Positions 25,878 to 34,462 of a stretch of 64,000 bases of DNA are shown here, piece after piece (the stretch's first letter is position 1; every line of letters starts with the position of its first letter). The DNA lies in contig JBAXQM010000010.1 in NCBI GenBank assembly GCA_037131735.1, forward strand, positions 18,156 through 82,155. Direction: 5' to 3'. A model generated the notes under the pieces. That model was not told where the DNA came from, did no database searches, and worked only from the letters and a program-made list of their open reading frames with translations. The translations under genes were made by a program, and so were the position numbers. Origin of the DNA: CAIUPE01 sp037131735 (GTDB lineage: Bacteria; Pseudomonadota; Alphaproteobacteria; Rhizobiales; Beijerinckiaceae).

Positions 25878-27133
25878 GCGTCACGCTCGTGACACTGGGA
25901 TGCCGTCTCAATCTCGTTGAATCGGAGGCGATGAAAGATGCCGCAACCGCAAGCGGTCTTACCGATATTGTCATCGTCAATACCTGTGCGGTTACGGCCG
26001 AAGCGGTGCGTCAAGCGCGTCAAACCATTCGCAAAATTAAACGCGAAACACCAGATAAGAAAATCATCGTTACGGGATGCGCTGCACAAATCGAGCCTGA
26101 GCGTTTTGCTGCGCTTGACGAGGTGACGCTTGTCATCGGCAATGATTCAAAAACAAAGCGCGAAACATGGTTAGAACTCGCGCAATCACTCGGTGATGAA
26201 GACCATGCCTATCCGCGCGTGCGAGTTGCCGACATTATGGCTGTCACCGAACACGCGCCCCATTTTGTTTCGGCATTTTCAGAAAACACGCGCGCTTTTG
26301 TTGAAGTGCAGAATGGCTGCGACCATCGCTGCACATTTTGTATTATTCCCTATGGCCGTGGTGTTTCCCGCTCCGTACCCATGGGCGATGTGGTCGATCA
26401 AATCACAAAATTGGTTGATGCAGGCCATAAAGAGGCTGTTCTCACAGGTGTTGATCTTACAAGCTATGGCCCCGATCTACCCGGATCACCGAAGCTTGGC
26501 CAACTCGTCAAAGCTATTTTGAGGCATGTGCCCGATTTGAAACGCCTCCGCATCTCTTCGATTGATTCCGTTGAAGCCGATGATGATCTGATCGACGCCA
26601 TTGCAACCGAGCCACGCTTAATGCCGCATCTTCATCTGTCCTTACAGTCAGGTGATGATCTAATTTTAAAACGCATGAAACGGCGTCATCTGCGTGATGA
26701 TGCTATCCGCATCTGTACCGCATTGAAAAAGGCGCGACCTGAGCTTGTCTTTGGTGCCGATCTGATCGCAGGCTTTCCGACGGAAAGCGATGAGGCTTTT
26801 GAAAACTCCTTGCGCCTCGTCGATGAATGCAGCCTCTCATTCCTGCATGTGTTTCCCTACTCGCCGCGCAACGGAACGCCTGCGGCAAAGATGCCGCAAG
26901 TCAAATCGGATATCATAAAGAGCCGTGCCAAACGTTTGCGAGAAAAAGGCGAAGAGGTTTTGGCAAAGCATCTGCAAACTCTAGTCGGTACGGAACAAGA
27001 AATTCTTGTCGAGCGCGGCGGTTTGGCGCGGACACAATGCTTCACGCCTGTTTATGTTTCAGATCGGTTTGAAGCGGGCTCACTGACGCGCGTAGAAATT
27101 GCCGCCCATGACGGCATACGTTTAACGATTTAA
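25874..27133 (+). CDS. mtaB: tRNA t6A37 methylthiotransferase MtaB
   Basis: A 419-residue radical-SAM methylthiotransferase. The N-terminal UPF0004 domain begins VTLGCRLN and carries three cluster cysteines. The radical-SAM motif CDHRCTFC (Cys149, 153, 156) and a C-terminal TRAM-like region follow. MtaB converts t6A at position 37 of tRNAs that read ANN codons to ms2t6A. The GCRLN signature distinguishes MtaB from MiaB (GCQMN) and RimO. It overlaps dapF by four bases. Confidence 0.93.
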   Translation: MSVTLVTLGCRLNLVESEAMKDAATASGLTDIVIVNTCAVTAEAVRQARQTIRKIKRETPDKKIIVTGCAAQIEPERFAALDEVTLVIGNDSKTKRETWLELAQSLGDEDHAYPRVRVADIMAVTEHAPHFVSAFSENTRAFVEVQNGCDHRCTFCIIPYGRGVSRSVPMGDVVDQITKLVDAGHKEAVLTGVDLTSYGPDLPGSPKLGQLVKAILRHVPDLKRLRISSIDSVEADDDLIDAIATEPRLMPHLHLSLQSGDDLILKRMKRRHLRDDAIRICTALKKARPELVFGADLIAGFPTESDEAFENSLRLVDECSLSFLHVFPYSPRNGTPAAKMPQVKSDIIKSRAKRLREKGEEVLAKHLQTLVGTEQEILVERGGLARTQCFTPVYVSDRFEAGSLTRVEIAAHDGIRLTI

Positions 27134-27156
27134 ATAAACTTAGAAATCACTCGTTG

Positions 27157-27846
27157 CTAAGCGGCGTACCCGCAAGCTGTCAGCCGTTCGATCATGTGAG
27201 GCGATGGCGGCGCTTCCACCGCTATAGGCGGTTTATTTTTATAAAGCGGAACGGTGATGCCACGTGCATGAAGATGCAGCATCTCACCCGTCTCTTTGCC
27301 GTCGCCATAAATAGGGTCACCAATAATTGGCCAGCCCATCGCCTGACAATGCACACGCAATTGATGCGTGCGCCCCGTTTCCGGTTTCAATTCAAGCCAT
27401 GTGAAATCGCCACTACGTCCCTGCACACGCCAATCGGTTTGAGCAGGCAATCCTTCCGGATCAGGCTTCATCCACCAGCCGCGTGAGCGATCCATCTTGC
27501 CGAGCGGCATATCAATGCGGCCGGACTCTTCAAGCGGGCCACCCTTCACAATCGCCCAATAGGTTTTTTCCATGTGACCTTCGCGGAAGAGCTTCGACAA
27601 ATCGTCGAGCGCCTTGCGATGGCGGCCCAACACGAGACAGCCCGATGTATCCTTGTCGAGGCGGTGCGCGAGCATAGGCGGCTGTGGCAGACCGAACATC
27701 AGATGCGGAAAATATTGTTCGAGATGATGGCCGCGATGTTTTGCATTCGGATGTGCCTCATGCACGGCAATGCCGGCGGGCTTATTGATGACGAGCATCA
27801 ACGCATCGCGATAGAGAATACGGCCTTGGATCTCTTCAGGTGTCAT
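27157..27846 (-). CDS. RluA-family pseudouridine synthase
   Basis: The 229-residue protein has the RluA catalytic motif HRLDKDTSGCLVLG with the nucleophilic Asp, preceded by VINKPAGIAVHEA and followed by the substrate-loop segment RTHQLRVHCQAMGWPIIGD. No S4 domain is present, so it is a short RluA/RluC-core enzyme that isomerises uridine in rRNA or tRNA; the target site is unknown. The frame stays open to 27954 with in-frame ATGs at 27900 and 27954, but those overlap ftsY; 27846 (MTPEEIQG) is my choice and leaves about 50 bp between divergent starts. Confidence 0.85.
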   Translation of the reverse strand: MTPEEIQGRILYRDALMLVINKPAGIAVHEAHPNAKHRGHHLEQYFPHLMFGLPQPPMLAHRLDKDTSGCLVLGRHRKALDDLSKLFREGHMEKTYWAIVKGGPLEESGRIDMPLGKMDRSRGWWMKPDPEGLPAQTDWRVQGRSGDFTWLELKPETGRTHQLRVHCQAMGWPIIGDPIYGDGKETGEMLHLHARGITVPLYKNKPPIAVEAPPSPHMIERLTACGYAA

Positions 27847-27898
27847 GGAGGGGCTCTCTAGCCCTTCCGTCTGGACGAGGAAAGCGTTATCGAGAGGC

Positions 27899-28897
27899 AT
27901 GACCGACGGATCCGAAAAAAAGCCCGGCCTGATCGCCCGCCTCTTTGGCGGCACGTCCGAATCGCTGCCTGATCAACCAAAAGCGAGTTGGTGGCAAAAA
28001 CTCAAAGCGGGCCTCTCCCGCTCCTCGGCCTCTATTGGTCAGGGCATCACGGATCTTTTCACCAAGCGCAAACTCGACTCCGAAACGCTCGAAGACTTCG
28101 AGGATGTGCTCATTCGCGCCGACTTGGGACTTACCGTATCAACACGTATCGTCGAGGCGGTTGGCAAAGGACGATATGGCAAAGAAATCACCGGTGACGA
28201 AGTCAAAGCGATCCTTGCTGACGAAGTCACAAAGAGTCTCACACCCGTCGCTCAGCCTCTTTTAATTGATCGAACGAAGAAGCCCTTCGTCTTGTTGATG
28301 GTGGGCGTAAATGGCGCGGGTAAAACCACAACTATCGGCAAACTTTCAGCGAAGTTTTCGGCAGAGGGTTTGAAGGTCATGCTCGCGGCGGGCGATACCT
28401 TTCGCGCAGCCGCTATTGAACAGTTACAAGTCTGGGGTCAACGGGTCGGGGCGACGGTTATCACACGTCCGCAAGGATCTGATGCGGCGGGACTTGTTTT
28501 TGACGCGCTTGAAGAAGCAACAAAAGCGAATAGCGATGTCGTGATGATCGACACCGCGGGTCGTTTGCAAAACCGCACCGAGCTTATGGCTGAACTCGAA
28601 AAGGTGATTCGTGTGATCAAGAAGCGAGACGCGTCGGCGCCGCATGCCGTTTTGCTCGTGCTTGATGCTACTGTGGGTCAAAACGCGCTTTCGCAAGTTG
28701 AAATTTTTGGAAAGGTCGCCGGTGTTACAGGCCTCGTGATGACGAAGCTTGATGGTACCGCGCGCGGCGGCATTCTCGTAGCGCTCGCAGAAAAATTCGG
28801 CCTACCGATTCATTTCATCGGAGTTGGTGAAGGCATCGATGATCTTGAACCTTTTGATGCTGCTGAATTCGGTCGCGCGATTGCCGGGCTTGACTAA
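27899..28897 (+). CDS. ftsY: Signal recognition particle receptor FtsY
   Basis: A 332-residue SRP GTPase with N and G domains: GVNGAGKTT P-loop, DTFRAAAIEQLQVWG, DTAGRLQN and TKLDGTARGG. It docks ribosome-SRP complexes at the membrane for co-translational insertion. The acidic A domain of E. coli FtsY is missing, as in most Alphaproteobacteria; a short amphipathic N-terminus (LIARLFGG) remains. The frame is open from 27845, but the ATG at 27899 fits the divergent rluA-type gene and the family start MTDGSEKKPGL. It converges with rlmN, five bases between stops. Confidence 0.94.
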   Translation: MTDGSEKKPGLIARLFGGTSESLPDQPKASWWQKLKAGLSRSSASIGQGITDLFTKRKLDSETLEDFEDVLIRADLGLTVSTRIVEAVGKGRYGKEITGDEVKAILADEVTKSLTPVAQPLLIDRTKKPFVLLMVGVNGAGKTTTIGKLSAKFSAEGLKVMLAAGDTFRAAAIEQLQVWGQRVGATVITRPQGSDAAGLVFDALEEATKANSDVVMIDTAGRLQNRTELMAELEKVIRVIKKRDASAPHAVLLVLDATVGQNALSQVEIFGKVAGVTGLVMTKLDGTARGGILVALAEKFGLPIHFIGVGEGIDDLEPFDAAEFGRAIAGLD

Positions 28898-28902
28898 AAA
28901 GC

Positions 28903-30171
28903 CTATTCCTCGCCAGCGCCAACAGCATAAACCCCTTCCGCACCAATGCCGCTTTCAAGCATCAAGCGTGCGCGTGCGCGAAGCTTTTCAGTTTCGCTTT
29001 TTAGCTGACCACAGGCAGCCAGAATATCGCGCCCCCGCGGTGTCCGCACCGGTGACGCATAGCCCGCGCGGAACACGGCATCAGAAAATTCTTCGATGCG
29101 GTCCCACGACGAACATTTATATTTTGTTCCCGGCCATGGATTAAAGGGAATGAGATTAATCTTTGCGGGCATGCCCTTCAGCAAACGGATCAACTCACGC
29201 GCATCGGCAAGCGAGTCATTCACGCCATCAAGCATCACATATTCGAATGTGATCCGGCGGGCATTTGATAAGCCCGGATAGGCCCGGCACGCTTCAAGCA
29301 AATCGCGGATCGGATATTTGCGATTCAAAGGCACAAGCTCATTGCGCAAATCATCGCGCACTGCGTGAAGCGATATTGCCAGCATGGATCCGATTTCATC
29401 GCCGGCGCGCGGAATCATCGGCACAACGCCGGATGTTGAAAGCGTTATGCGACGGCGGGACAGCGACAATCCATCGCCATCCATCACCGTGGCCATCGCA
29501 TCGCGCACACCGTCAAAATTGTAGAGCGGCTCGCCCATGCCCATCAGCACGATATTCGAAACAGCACGATCAGCGTCGGGAACGAGACCATCGGTGGGTC
29601 GTGTGGCACCCGGCCAATCGCCTAAGCGATCACGCGCTATCATGACTTGCGCAACAATTTCAGCGGCCGTCAGATTACGCACGAGACGTTGCGTTCCGGT
29701 ATGGCAAAAGGAACAGGTCAGCGTGCAACCGACCTGTGATGAAATGCACAAAGTGCCGCGATCACTTTCAGGAATATAAACGGTTTCGATTTCCGCGCCT
29801 TTATCATGCAGCCCCATGGGCGGCATGCGGATCAACCATTTACGCGTACCGTCTTTTGAAATTTGTTCTGAAACAATTTCGGGCCGCGCGAGTGTAAATA
29901 ACTCATCAAGCGTTGCGCGTAGAACTTTCGAGACATTGAGCATATCATCAAATGACTGCGCGCCACGATGATAAATCCAATGCCAAAGCTGATTGACCCG
30001 CATGCGTATTTCACGCGCGGGCACACCGATTTCTGTTAATTGTTCAGCGAGTGCTGATCGACCAAATCCGACAAGAGACAGCTTGCCGCCGGATCTTACC
30101 GGGGCCGGAGTTAGAATCTCGGCTGTCTTTTCGATTCCATCACCCGCGCGCGCGATGGTGTTATCGCTCAC
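28903..30171 (-). CDS. rlmN: Dual-specificity 23S rRNA/tRNA methyltransferase RlmN
   Basis: A 422-residue radical-SAM enzyme that methylates C2 of A2503 in 23S rRNA and A37 of some tRNAs. The cluster motif is CTLTCSFCHTG, preceded by CISSQVG, and the resolving cysteine near the C-terminus lies in RTPRGRDILAACGQL. GMGEPLYNFDGV is also diagnostic. It starts at a GTG whose GTGA overlaps the stop of the upstream IalB-type gene, so translation is coupled. Confidence 0.94.
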   Translation of the reverse strand: MSDNTIARAGDGIEKTAEILTPAPVRSGGKLSLVGFGRSALAEQLTEIGVPAREIRMRVNQLWHWIYHRGAQSFDDMLNVSKVLRATLDELFTLARPEIVSEQISKDGTRKWLIRMPPMGLHDKGAEIETVYIPESDRGTLCISSQVGCTLTCSFCHTGTQRLVRNLTAAEIVAQVMIARDRLGDWPGATRPTDGLVPDADRAVSNIVLMGMGEPLYNFDGVRDAMATVMDGDGLSLSRRRITLSTSGVVPMIPRAGDEIGSMLAISLHAVRDDLRNELVPLNRKYPIRDLLEACRAYPGLSNARRITFEYVMLDGVNDSLADARELIRLLKGMPAKINLIPFNPWPGTKYKCSSWDRIEEFSDAVFRAGYASPVRTPRGRDILAACGQLKSETEKLRARARLMLESGIGAEGVYAVGAGEE

Positions 30172-30779
30172 GGACAGGCCTTCTTCACCTGATCAAGCGC
30201 TTGAGCAAAACCAGCAGTGACGTAAATGTCGGTCAGCGCATTGCCGCGCTTCGATGTGACCTTCAATTGCACTTGCGGATTTTTCTTCATGAGCTCGACA
30301 ACAGCCGGATCATCTTTCGGCAATTTCAACCAAGCATTACCTTGCACTTTGGTTGAAACAACATAGGTCGTCTTGCCAATCACGAGTTGCGCATCAGCGC
30401 CTTCTTTAGGCGGGAAGCCGAGAACGAAGCTGATTTCATCCCGCACATTTTCTTGCGGGCGGGATGACACAAAGAAATAGGCTTGATCACGCGTCAGGCC
30501 AGCAGGCAGCCGATCCTTCGGCATGGAGAGCGCATAGCATACGCGGCCATTCGCGGTGTCAGACGCATAGACAGCCCAGCTGCCAAAGCTGCCCAGCTGG
30601 ATCGGCTGCGCGGGAGCGGGCGCAGCAGCTACAGGCGCCTGCGCCTGAGGCTTTGCAGGGGTCGTCGCTTTAGCTGGTTCTGGCTTTTTGGTCTGGGCCA
30701 AGGCCGGGCCGATGGACACAAGGAGACCAACCGCAAGGCATGCGCCAGCAAAGAGGGTCCGGACGGTGCAGTGATTCAT
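30168..30779 (-). CDS. Invasion-associated locus B (IalB) family exported protein
   Basis: A 203-residue exported protein with a signal peptide (LFAGACLAVGLLVSIGPALA), a Lys/Pro/Ala-rich linker to about residue 55, and an IalB domain: FGSWAVYASDTANGRVCYALSMPKD and the YFFVSSRP segment. Two cysteines (in RVCYAL and in the terminal KKACP) may form a disulfide. The family was named for Bartonella invasion but is common in free-living Hyphomicrobiales, so no virulence role follows. The ATG at 30779 starts directly at the signal peptide. Coupled by overlap to rlmN. Confidence 0.85.
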   Translation of the reverse strand: MNHCTVRTLFAGACLAVGLLVSIGPALAQTKKPEPAKATTPAKPQAQAPVAAAPAPAQPIQLGSFGSWAVYASDTANGRVCYALSMPKDRLPAGLTRDQAYFFVSSRPQENVRDEISFVLGFPPKEGADAQLVIGKTTYVVSTKVQGNAWLKLPKDDPAVVELMKKNPQVQLKVTSKRGNALTDIYVTAGFAQALDQVKKACP

Positions 30780-30934
30780 GGGCAGCCAAGGCTCCAAATC
30801 GGGTGATTCCCGCTTATGCGCGATACCTTAAACCGTTCGGGGTGAAAACAAAAATCATTCGGAATAGGGCGGATGCGCCGTTTCAATCCCCGACAGATTG
30901 TGCCAAACTGTCGCAGCCGGTCGGATGGGACGGT

Positions 30935-31540
30935 ATGCGCGACGCAGGATCGCAGAATTTCGGGGTTATCAGGGTGTCGACGCAGATTGAGCTCGGCGAA
31001 CTCGTCCTCGCCGTGGCGAGAGACCGTGACCGTGAAGCCTTTGCAAGGCTTTTCGACCATTTTGGTCCGCGGTTGCACGCCTATTTGCTTCGCCTCGGCT
31101 CGGATGCCGGTTCGGCGGAAGAGATCCTGCAAGATGTGATGACGACCTTATGGACGAAAGCGCATCTCTTTGATCCCACCAAATCCTCGCTTGCGACCTG
31201 GCTTTATCGCATCGCCCGCAATCGCCGCATCGATACGCTTCGACGCGACCGGCTCGATTTCTTTGATCCGATGGATGCGCCCGAAATCGCGGCGGAAGAT
31301 GAGGGGGCTGATCGCCGAATCGATATGCAGGTGCGTGAGGACCGTATCCGCGTGTCGCTTGAGGGTTTGCCCGAAGAACAATTGTCGCTCGTACGTATGG
31401 CCTTTTTCGATGATCTTTCGCACAGCGAAATTGCCGAGAAAACCGGACTGCCTCTGGGCACCGTTAAGTCTCGCATTCGTCTCGCGTTTACGAAGCTCCG
31501 CCGCTCGCTTGAAGCGAATGGTGTGATCGACGCTGGCTAA
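30935..31540 (+). CDS. ECF-type RNA polymerase sigma factor
   Basis: The 201-residue protein has sigma region 2 (ARLFDHFGPRLHAYLLRLG ... SLATWLYRIARNRRIDTLRR) and region 4 (LPEEQLSLVRMAFFDDLSHSEIAEKTGLPLGTVKSRIRLAFTKLR). It resembles the RpoE/ChrR-linked ECF group. No anti-sigma gene follows; the next gene is convergent. ATG 30935 has GGGACGG in front; the frame is open further upstream but overlaps the divergent ialB-type gene and adds no sigma homology. A GTG at 30974 is a shorter alternative. What switches it on is not visible. Confidence 0.87.
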   Translation: MRDAGSQNFGVIRVSTQIELGELVLAVARDRDREAFARLFDHFGPRLHAYLLRLGSDAGSAEEILQDVMTTLWTKAHLFDPTKSSLATWLYRIARNRRIDTLRRDRLDFFDPMDAPEIAAEDEGADRRIDMQVREDRIRVSLEGLPEEQLSLVRMAFFDDLSHSEIAEKTGLPLGTVKSRIRLAFTKLRRSLEANGVIDAG

Positions 31541-31547
31541 TGTTTTT

Positions 31548-31862
31548 TTATGAAAGAGCACCACACTCTTTCGCTAAGCGATCCGTCTCTTTCGCCAAAT
31601 CAATATCCCGCGCTGACACGCCTTTTACATCATGACTCGTGAGCGTGACGTGAACTTTTGACCACACATTCGACCATTCAGGATGGTGGTTCATCACTTC
31701 AGCAACAAAAGCGACGCGCGTCATAAAAGCAAAGGCAGTGCTGAAATCGGAAAAGCGAAACTGCTTTTCAATGGCATCGCGTCCCGCAACATCACTCCAG
31801 CCCGATAGAGACTTTACGGCCTCCGCGCGCGCAGAGCCTTCAAGACGATCAGTTGTAACCAT
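31548..31862 (-). CDS. phhB: 4a-hydroxytetrahydrobiopterin dehydratase
   Basis: A 104-residue pterin-4a-carbinolamine dehydratase with the family signature FVAEVMNHHPEWSNVWSKVHVTLTSHD, which contains the active-site His pair. It regenerates the pterin cofactor of aromatic amino acid hydroxylases, but many bacteria that carry it have no such hydroxylase, and none is seen here. GAGGA eight bases before the ATG supports the start. The upstream gene thpR ends 12 bases away, so they are probably one operon. Confidence 0.9.
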   Translation of the reverse strand: MVTTDRLEGSARAEAVKSLSGWSDVAGRDAIEKQFRFSDFSTAFAFMTRVAFVAEVMNHHPEWSNVWSKVHVTLTSHDVKGVSARDIDLAKETDRLAKECGALS

Positions 31863-31873
31863 TTAAGTTATCC

Positions 31874-32443
31874 TCACGCCGTGCGACGATGTTGCGTTTC
31901 AATTGAAGTGTCACGCAAAGGATATGACGCTTCGATAACATAGGGACCGCCGCCTACTGAAGCGCGCGACGAAAAGACTTCAAATGACTCAGCCTCAAAT
32001 GAGAGGCGCGGTACATGAGAGATCATACCTAGAAAATTCGCTAACTCAAAAGGCGATGTGTCGCGTAAACGTGCAAGCGTTATATGCGGTGTGAATTTTC
32101 TTGTTTCAGCGGGTAGGCCTAGACGGCGTACTAAACGTTCATGCTCCGCTTGCAGTTCCATTAAAGCGGGTGAGGGAACAATCTTGGCCACAAGCGCGCG
32201 GGGGCGATCTCCGCCAAACACAGTTATGCCATCAATTGTGATCGGAAAAATTGTTCGCTGAATTCGACTGAGAATCAAAAATACATCATGCGCCGTCGCA
32301 TCATCGATATCGCCGAGAAAGCGTAAGGTAATGTGAAAATTTTCAGGCGTAATCCACCGCGCGCCTGAAAGGCCGCCACGTATCGATGAAAGCGTATCGA
32401 TAATATGATCCGGAACCGAGAGGCCTGTAAAAAGCCGGGGCAT
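31874..32443 (-). CDS. thpR: RNA 2',3'-cyclic phosphodiesterase
   Basis: A 189-residue 2H phosphoesterase with two HxT motifs, HITLRFLG near residue 38 and HITLARLR near residue 125, at the spacing of the LigT/ThpR family. It opens 2',3'-cyclic phosphates at RNA ends and can ligate tRNA halves in vitro. AGGAGG just before the ATG makes the start certain. In vivo substrate unknown. It precedes phhB on the same strand. Confidence 0.92.
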   Translation of the reverse strand: MPRLFTGLSVPDHIIDTLSSIRGGLSGARWITPENFHITLRFLGDIDDATAHDVFLILSRIQRTIFPITIDGITVFGGDRPRALVAKIVPSPALMELQAEHERLVRRLGLPAETRKFTPHITLARLRDTSPFELANFLGMISHVPRLSFEAESFEVFSSRASVGGGPYVIEASYPLRDTSIETQHRRTA

Positions 32444-32551
32444 GAGGACCTCCTGCGTTGGTCAAACAGCAAAACCCGAATCACTTAACGGGTGAAGTCC
32501 AACACAGGCTCTCGTGCGGCACAAGCCCGTTCGAACGCGTTCACTGTCGCC

Positions 32552-33445
32552 TTAAGCGACGCGACCGCGACGCGCAGCGAGTGCCTCAACAATCACGAGA
32601 CCAAAACCGCTCGCCAGAATAAGTGACGCACCAATGAAAACCGGCATGGGCGGAAAATCGCCCCAGATCAAAAAGCCCCAGCCAAAAGCCCAAAGCAACG
32701 TAATATATTCGAATGGCGCAACCGCAGAGGCAGGTGCCAAGCGAAACCCTTCAAACATAAAATATTGTCCCGATGCGCCAACAGCACCCAACATCAAAAG
32801 CAAAAGAAATTCGAAAGGCGAAGGTGTCATCCATACGAAGGGGAGCGTGGTTGCGCAGACCAAGACGACAATCGCATTTGATGCCAGCATCAAACTGACT
32901 GATCCTTCCTTGCGACCGATTAAACGCACAAGAATATTTGTAGCGCCCCAACACAGCGCCGCAAAAAGAACAAGTAAGACGGGCACAATATCTGACGAAC
33001 CCGCGGGACTTGCGGCAATAACAACACCGATGAAGCCGACAATCGTTGCAGCCCAGCGTGCAAGGCCAACTGTTTCTTTCAAAAACACGATCGACATCAA
33101 GACAGCGAAAATGGGTGTCGAAAAATAGATCGTAACCATCTCAGCAAGATGGAGCGACCGCGACGCTGTGAAATAAGCAAGCCACGCCGCCAAAATTAGA
33201 GAAGACCGCATCAGAAGTTGCGTACGACTTGGTCCTCTCGCTAGCTCAACCGCACGCCTTGGGCCTAATAGAAAGAGGCAAAGTACAACAATCAAAATCG
33301 ATCGCGAAAACAAAACTTGCCACACCGGCAACGTCGCCACGAGCCATTTCACTGTCGCGTCTTGAATCGAAAAAATTGAAAAGCCGATCAGCGCATAGCC
33401 GATTCCAAGAAGTGTTCGATTATGCGGGGGATCGGATGATGACAT
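32552..33445 (-). CDS. EamA/DMT-family transporter
   Basis: A 297-residue protein with ten hydrophobic helices and two EamA units (IGYALIGFSIFSIQDATVKWL at the start of the first). Substrate unknown. It is divergent from the DeoR regulator at 33584 with 138 bp between starts, so the CACAT(T)AAAG repeats there could affect both genes. One of four DMT transporter genes in this window. Confidence 0.85.
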   Translation of the reverse strand: MSSSDPPHNRTLLGIGYALIGFSIFSIQDATVKWLVATLPVWQVLFSRSILIVVLCLFLLGPRRAVELARGPSRTQLLMRSSLILAAWLAYFTASRSLHLAEMVTIYFSTPIFAVLMSIVFLKETVGLARWAATIVGFIGVVIAASPAGSSDIVPVLLVLFAALCWGATNILVRLIGRKEGSVSLMLASNAIVVLVCATTLPFVWMTPSPFEFLLLLMLGAVGASGQYFMFEGFRLAPASAVAPFEYITLLWAFGWGFLIWGDFPPMPVFIGASLILASGFGLVIVEALAARRGRVA

Positions 33446-33554
33446 CGTGCTGCTGGTTATTTTTCTAAGGTCCGCAGAGTGGCGGTTTGCACAGGGGGCG
33501 ACAAGAGGCGCGTGACGTTTTTCTTTGCCTTGACCGGCATTTCATCTACAAAGC

Positions 33555-33574
33555 CACATAAAGTCACATTAAAG
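33555..33574 (+). promoter_or_regulatory. Tandem CACAT(T)AAAG repeats before the DeoR gene
   Basis: CACATAAAG (33555-33563) and CACATTAAAG (33565-33574) lie just before the DeoR start codon. They resemble the inverse complement of the TTTGTGGTTT repeats before phnW (both contain a CCACA/CACAT core followed by A-rich bases). They may be autoregulatory operator half-sites. Confidence 0.4.
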
Positions 33575-33583
33575 GAATGAGTC

Positions 33584-34357
33584 ATGTCGCGCCCGCTCGC
33601 GGTTGATCGCCACGGCCAAATTCTCCAAGCACTCGAGGCGCAAGGCTCGGTCAGCGTCTCCGACCTTGCCGAACGGTTCAATGTCTCGATGGAGACAATC
33701 CGCCGTGATCTGAAGCTTTTGGCAGAAGAAGGTCGGCTCGTAACCGTCCATGGCGGTGCGCATCGCCTCTCGAATGAGCCCTCGCTTTCCCGCAGAACTA
33801 TCGAAAATGCCGAGGGGAAGGCTGCCATTGGCCGGGCGGCGGCTGAGTTGGTGGAAGACGGCATGGCCATTCTGATCGATTCCGGCTCGACCACGCTGGC
33901 CCTCGCCCAAGCCCTTACAAACAGAAGCGACCTCACGGTGCTCACCAATTCCCTGCCGATCGGGCTTCTACTGGCGCGGACGAAGACCATCAAAACTGTT
34001 CTATTGGGCGGCGAGATCGAGCCGAATGATGAGGCGGCTTTTGGGCTCGATACGCTCGACCTCATCGCCAAATATCGGGTTGATCTCGCTTTTATTGGCG
34101 CAGGCGGCATTTCTGAGACCGGCGAATTCACGGATTTTACGCGGTTGGCCGCCGAACAACGGGCCCGCATGGCCGCAGCCGCAAAAGCGGCTTATGTGCT
34201 GGCCGACCACACCAAGTTTTCAAAGCGGACTCCGGTACCGATCCCAATCGCCCCGCCAATTGCCGGCCTCATTACCGACGGTTTGCCCAAGGGCGAACCG
34301 GCCGCTGAAGCTGCGGCTCGTCTCTGGCCTATTCGCGTGGTTGGATCCAAACCATGA
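33584..34357 (+). CDS. DeoR/GlpR-family transcriptional regulator
   Basis: The 257-residue protein has an N-terminal DeoR helix-turn-helix (VSVSDLAERFNVSMETIRRDLKLL) and a C-terminal DeoRC sensor domain of the ribose-isomerase-like fold (AIGRAAAELVEDGMAILIDSGSTT ... LADHTKFSKRTP). Members usually repress catabolic operons and respond to phosphorylated intermediates. It lies directly before phnW with 105 bp between, so it is the likely local regulator of the phosphonate genes. That would be uncommon, because LysR-type regulators are the better-known partners of phnW. Its ligand is unknown. Confidence 0.88.
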   Translation: MSRPLAVDRHGQILQALEAQGSVSVSDLAERFNVSMETIRRDLKLLAEEGRLVTVHGGAHRLSNEPSLSRRTIENAEGKAAIGRAAAELVEDGMAILIDSGSTTLALAQALTNRSDLTVLTNSLPIGLLLARTKTIKTVLLGGEIEPNDEAAFGLDTLDLIAKYRVDLAFIGAGGISETGEFTDFTRLAAEQRARMAAAAKAAYVLADHTKFSKRTPVPIPIAPPIAGLITDGLPKGEPAAEAAARLWPIRVVGSKP

Positions 34358-34360
34358 CTA

Positions 34361-34390
34361 TTTGTGGTTTATTGACTGATTTTGTGGTTT
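34361..34390 (+). promoter_or_regulatory. Direct repeats TTTGTGGTTT before phnW
   Basis: Two identical 10-mers TTTGTGGTTT (34361-34370 and 34381-34390) sit exactly 20 bp apart, two helical turns, in the gap between the DeoR gene and phnW. TTGACT at 34372-34377 lies between them and TATAGA follows at 34393-34398. A regulator bound to the repeats would cover this possible, poorly spaced promoter. Confidence 0.5.
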
Positions 34391-34462
34391 TATATAGAAG
34401 TCACTCATCCGCTTTATTCCGGCGGTCTGACGCGTGACCCCATCCCAACAAAGAGGCTTCCG

